Assembly (NCBI GenBank): GCA_964242735.1
Contig: CAXTAK010000032.1
Span: forward strand, 1 to 16,715
DNA length: 16,715 nucleotides
DNA from: CADCUY01 sp964242735
GTDB taxonomy: Bacteria; Actinomycetota; Actinomycetes; Actinomycetales; Quadrisphaeraceae
Direction: 5' to 3'
Below, piece by piece: positions 14,294-16,715 of the stretch (positions within the stretch are counted from its first letter, which is position 1; every line of letters begins with the position of its first letter). The notes under the pieces are model-generated. The model was not told the DNA's origin. It was given only the letters and a program-made list of their open reading frames with translations, and did no database searches. The position numbers were made by a program, and so were the translations under genes.

Positions 14294-14791
14294 TCAGGCC
14301 GCGCCCAGGGCTCCGTCGAGGGCGGCGAGCACGGTGGGCCAGCTGCGGGCGAAGGCGGGGTGGAGTGGCAGGGTGTCGACGTCGCCGACCGCCACCCACC
14401 GCACCTCGTCGCTCTCCCCGTTCGCCACGCGCGGCGCGGCCGAGGCCCGGGCCCGGGCGAGGACGACGGTGTAGCTCCAGTCCCCGTGGTCGGTGCCCAC
14501 GACCTCCCCGACGACGTCGAGGTCCGCGTGCTGCACCCCGGTCTCCTCGTGCGCCTCGCGCAGGGCGGCGGTGGCCGTGCTCTCGTGGGAGTCCGCAGCC
14601 CCCCCGGGCAGTGCCCACGTGCCCCCCTGGTGCGTCCAGTGCGCCCGCAGCTGCAGGAGCACCTCCTCGCCGGCGGTCGGGGCACTGGTCCGGCTCCGAC
14701 GCACCATCAGCAGGCCCGCCGCCCCGTGCACGCCCCAGTGGCGGTGACCGCACCGGCACTGCACCCACCCGTTGCCGTCGCCCTCCGCCAC
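14294..14791 (-). CDS. Nudix hydrolase with CxCxHxH N-terminal motif
   Basis: A 165-residue Nudix enzyme when started at GTG 14791. The canonical Nudix box runs from G64 to V86, with E70, R78-E79, E82-E83 and G85, so metal binding and pyrophosphohydrolase activity are expected; the substrate cannot be read from sequence. Residues 12-18 (CRCGHRH) form a compact Cys/His cluster before the fold, common in actinobacterial members beginning GW..C.CG.RHWG and possibly zinc-binding. A longer start at GTG 14827 (177 residues) is possible, but TACGGT lies 7 bases before GTG 14791, inside that extension, which favours a leaderless start at 14791. The gene converges on metX and diverges from the universal stress gene. 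Confidence 0.88.
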   Translation of the reverse strand: MAEGDGNGWVQCRCGHRHWGVHGAAGLLMVRRSRTSAPTAGEEVLLQLRAHWTHQGGTWALPGGAADSHESTATAALREAHEETGVQHADLDVVGEVVGTDHGDWSYTVVLARARASAAPRVANGESDEVRWVAVGDVDTLPLHPAFARSWPTVLAALDGALGAA

Positions 14792-14798
14792 CTGCGAC

Positions 14799-14804
14799 AC
14801 CGTA
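14799..14804 (-). promoter_or_regulatory. -10 element TACGGT, probable leaderless start of minus-strand Nudix gene
   Basis: Read on the minus strand, TACGGT fits TAnnnT and ends 7 bases before GTG 14791. No Shine-Dalgarno sequence precedes that GTG. Being within the longer reading frame, it argues against the start at 14827. Confidence 0.5.
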
Positions 14805-14960
14805 GGCGCCGCCCCGGGGCGCTGCACCGCGCCCGGTTCGCGCGCGGGCCCCGCGGTGCGGTAAGACAGGACCGCCGGTCACCGACGTCCGGCACAGCGC
14901 CCGGGACCGCCGTGGCCATCCGGCACGGCAGCGCCCGCGAGGCGCCGGGAGGAGGTGGGG

Positions 14961-15371
14961 ATGTCCATCGTCGTGGGGTACGCCCCGACCGATGAGGGGC
15001 GTGCAGCGCTGCAGCGCGCCGCGGAGGAGGCGCTGTCGCGGGGGGTGCGCCTGCTCGTCGTCAACAGCACGCGCCCCGACCACCTCGGGCGCCGCACCTC
15101 CCCCGAGGACGCCGCGCGCGCCGAGGATGACCTGCGGGGGGTGCACGAGCACCTCGAGCGCGCTGGTGTCGACCACGACCTGCGCCAGCCGTCACCGACC
15201 CCGGACCCCGCCGAGGACATCATCGCGGCGGCCGTGGAGAGCGGAGCGGAGCTCATCGTCATCGGCCTGCGCCGCCGCACCCCGGTGGGCAAGCTGCTGC
15301 TGGGCTCGAACGCGCAGCGGATCCTGCTCGACTCCCCGTGTCCCGTCCTGGCGGTCAAGGCCCCCCTCTAG
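14961..15371 (+). CDS. Universal stress protein (UspA family)
   Basis: A 136-residue single-domain universal stress protein. It begins MSIVVGYAPTDEGRAALQRA, the usual first strand and helix, and ends with LIVIGLRRRTPVGKLLLGSN and the CPVLAVK strand. The ATP-binding pattern G-2x-G-9x-G(S/T) is only partly kept: G102 and the GS at 115-116 are present, but the second Gly is Arg (GLRRRT), a variant common in actinobacterial proteins, so ATP binding is uncertain. ATG 14961 is chosen because GGGAGGAGG (14947-14955) ends 5 bases upstream; the in-frame GTG 14955 overlaps that site. It stands alone between a divergent Nudix gene and rpoD. Confidence 0.92.
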   Translation: MSIVVGYAPTDEGRAALQRAAEEALSRGVRLLVVNSTRPDHLGRRTSPEDAARAEDDLRGVHEHLERAGVDHDLRQPSPTPDPAEDIIAAAVESGAELIVIGLRRRTPVGKLLLGSNAQRILLDSPCPVLAVKAPL

Positions 15372-15379
15372 GGTGCGGT

Positions 15380-15395
15380 GACCGACCGACCGACC
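15380..15395 (+). repeat. Four tandem GACC units
   Basis: GACC is repeated four times without change directly after the universal stress gene, overlapping the left end of the following palindrome. No function is apparent. Confidence 0.8.
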
Positions 15396-15414
15396 GTGCC
15401 CCCGGGGGCACGGT
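15393..15414 (+). terminator. Palindromic terminator-like hairpin after the universal stress gene
   Basis: Bases 15393-15414 are a perfect 22-base palindrome, ACCGTGCCC on the left and GGGCACGGT on the right with CCGG between, able to form a 9-bp stem. It lies 21 bases after the stop of the universal stress gene. No T-tract follows. Confidence 0.65.
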
Positions 15415-15538
15415 GAGCCCGAGCCGGGAAGCGCTGCCGTCGGCGTCGATCGGGAGCCTCGTGGCGGGGCTCACGTCGGCTTGTGGCACGATGTGCCTTG
15501 ACCAGGTCCTCGACGACTCCTGCCCGCTAGCTGCTGGT

Positions 15539-15565
15539 GGGAACGACGAGGGGCTCCGTGGTGTT
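15539..15565 (+). promoter_or_regulatory. SigR/SigH-type promoter GGAAC-N18-GTT upstream of rpoD
   Basis: GGGAAC at 15539-15544 is followed, after exactly 18 bases, by GTT at 15563-15565 (then G). The consensus for thiol-oxidative stress ECF sigma factors is GGAAT-N18-GTT for Streptomyces SigR and GGAA(C/T)-N17/18-GTT for mycobacterial SigH. Streptomyces hrdB is known to have a SigR-dependent promoter, so the site is expected in context. Transcription would begin near 15572, about 60 bases before the rpoD start. Confidence 0.65.
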
Positions 15566-15634
15566 GTGCTCGTCGAGTGCCGGGGTGTCAACGCCCCCGC
15601 CAGCGCCTCCGCACCAGTCGACGAAAGGCAGTCC

Positions 15635-16715
15635 GTGCCGTCGGTCTCCACACCGTCCCTCCCTCCCGAGTTCGACCACCCGCGCCTGCGCGAGCTGATG
15701 CGCGAGGGGTCCGTCAAGGGCTCGGTCCATGCAGCGACTCTGCGTGACGCCTGTGAGGAGGCGCAGGTCCCCATGGGCCGGCGCAAGGTCGTGCTGCGGG
15801 CCCTCGAGGCCGCCGAGGTCGCCGTCGTCGTGGACGGCACCACCGGCAACGGCACCACCGGCAACGGCACCACGGGCACGGCGGCCGCCCCGCGCGTCGC
15901 CGCCGCGCAGAGCGCCCGTCGTACCAGCACCACCGTCGCCGCGCGGCCCCACAACGCCGTCGCCGCCGTCCCCGACATCCCCGAGGGCGACCTGCTCGAC
16001 GCTGACACCGTGGCCAGCACCGCTGTCGCGGCCAAGCCCGTGCGGACCCGACCCAGCCGGTCTGCCAAGGCCGTGGCCGAGCGCGCCGCCGCCCAGCAGG
16101 CCGCAGCAGCCGCCGGTGCCGAGCCGCCCGCACCCGCTGCGCCGCGTCCGGCCGCGAAGGCCACCCAGCGGGCCGCCACCGCGAGGGCCGCCGCCCAGGA
16201 GCCACCCGACGTCGAGGTCGCGCTCGCCGGCAAGGACCCCGAGGCCGATGCGATCATCGACTCCGCCGACGCCGCTGTGGTCCCCGACCCGCCGGCGGGC
16301 GCCTCCGCCCCCGACGAGGCAGCGGAGGAGGCGCCCACCAGCTTCGTGGTCTCGGACTCCGACGACGACGACGCGCCGGCGCAGCAGGTCGCCACCGCCG
16401 GCGCGACCGCCGATCCGGTCAAGGACTACCTCAAGCAGATCGGCAAGGTCGCCCTGCTGAACGCCGAGCAGGAGGTCGAGCTCGCCGAGCGCATCGAGGC
16501 GGGTCTGTTCGCCGAGGAGAAGATGGCCTCCGGCGACGCGCTGCCCGCGGACTACCACCGCGAGCTGCAGTGGATCGCCCACGACGGGCGCCGGGCGAAG
16601 AACCACCTGCTCGAGGCGAACCTCCGCCTCGTGGTCTCCCTCGCCAAGCGCTACACCGGCCGCGGGATGCTGTTCCTGGACCTCATCCAGGAGGGCAACC
16701 TCGGGCTGATCCGTG
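15635..16715 (+). CDS. sigA: RNA polymerase primary sigma factor, 5' part (SigA/HrdB)
   Basis: The first 360 residues of the primary sigma factor; the gene runs off the window. GTG 15635 has AAAGG 7-8 bases upstream and gives a protein beginning with a region 1.1-like helical segment (about residues 12-68, FDHPRLRELM to VVLRALEAAEV). Residues about 70-255 form an Ala/Pro/Arg-rich linker with GTTGN repeats near 68-82 and an acidic cluster SDSDDDD, typical of HrdB-type proteins. Region 1.2 starts at D260 (DPVKDYLKQIGKVALLNAEQ). Region 2 begins about A321 with KNHLLEANLRLVVSLAKRYT and is cut just after FLDLIQEGNLGLIR, in region 2.2. It directs housekeeping transcription. The upstream spacer carries a stress-type promoter. 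Confidence 0.95.
   Translation, partial: MPSVSTPSLPPEFDHPRLRELMREGSVKGSVHAATLRDACEEAQVPMGRRKVVLRALEAAEVAVVVDGTTGNGTTGNGTTGTAAAPRVAAAQSARRTSTTVAARPHNAVAAVPDIPEGDLLDADTVASTAVAAKPVRTRPSRSAKAVAERAAAQQAAAAAGAEPPAPAAPRPAAKATQRAATARAAAQEPPDVEVALAGKDPEADAIIDSADAAVVPDPPAGASAPDEAAEEAPTSFVVSDSDDDDAPAQQVATAGATADPVKDYLKQIGKVALLNAEQEVELAERIEAGLFAEEKMASGDALPADYHRELQWIAHDGRRAKNHLLEANLRLVVSLAKRYTGRGMLFLDLIQEGNLGLIR
15836..15880 (+). repeat. Three 15-bp in-frame tandem repeats in rpoD
   Basis: GGCACCACCGGCAAC occurs at 15836-15850 and 15851-15865, with a third diverged copy at 15866-15880. It encodes GTTGN-GTTGN-GTTGT in the disordered linker after sigma region 1.1. Confidence 0.92.

Noticed and set aside
14222..14995. 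A 257-codon plus-strand frame across the convergent Nudix gene
   Set aside because: It is antisense to the Nudix gene, which has a full Nudix box, and it runs into the universal stress gene's ribosome binding site and start.
15485..15497. GGCAC-GAT-GTGCC inverted repeat as an operator upstream of rpoD
   Set aside because: Five-base arms are short and common by chance here, and no known regulator motif matches.
15498..15526. TTGACC as the -35 of a housekeeping rpoD promoter
   Set aside because: No TAnnnT-like hexamer lies 16-19 bases downstream; the 17-base position reads TGCCCG. TAGCTG at 15529 is too far.

Overview
The window is very GC-rich DNA from an actinobacterium. The gene order rRNA operon end – TPR protein – HAD phosphatase – small protein – tlyA – NAD kinase – recN – pyrG – ADP-ribose pyrophosphatase matches the conserved Mycobacterium tuberculosis block Rv1691–Rv1700, which I recall from established knowledge and did not search. 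GTG starts are frequent and most genes lie on the + strand. The last gene is an HrdB/SigA-type primary sigma factor with a long Ala/Pro-rich N-terminal region. A member of Kineosporiales (Kineococcus/Quadrisphaera-like) or a related order is plausible, but I cannot settle the genus.

Layout. 1-48 is the 3' end of a 5S rRNA, followed by a 17-bp perfect hairpin that ends the rRNA operon. 97-295 is untranslated spacer in which I see only the ribosome binding site of the first gene. 296-5617 holds two TPR proteins, a HAD-IIA phosphatase, a coiled-coil (phasin-like) protein, TlyA and NAD kinase, largely with overlapping or closely spaced ends. recN follows 3 bp later and ends in a hairpin. 7454-7728 is a spacer with direct repeats and a promoter-like element. 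pyrG and a Nudix ADP-ribose pyrophosphatase come next (GTGA overlap), then an EcsC-family membrane protein, a DUF1232/YkvA protein (GTGA overlap) and a DUF4192 protein interrupted by 100 Ns. 12809-13034 is a structured leader with a 14-codon ORF ahead of metX. A convergent minus-strand Nudix gene, a universal stress protein and the 5' part of rpoD/sigA complete the window.

How the genes work together. This is mainly a housekeeping region: rRNA methylation (TlyA), NADP supply (NadK), double-strand break repair (RecN), CTP synthesis (PyrG), nucleotide sanitation (two Nudix enzymes), methionine biosynthesis (MetX) and primary transcription (SigA). I do not see a defence island, phage, transposon, CRISPR array or biosynthetic cluster, and I do not claim a novel multi-gene system.

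The observations most worth following are four. A GGAAC-N18-GTT element upstream of rpoD matches thiol-stress (SigR/SigH) promoters. A recurrent TAnnnT-N6/7-RTG arrangement suggests leaderless genes and corrects one start. The leader of metX contains a short ORF with a strong ribosome binding site and competing hairpins. The N gap is flanked by an exact 55-bp duplication that looks like an assembly artefact; collapsing it restores a clean DUF4192 reading frame.
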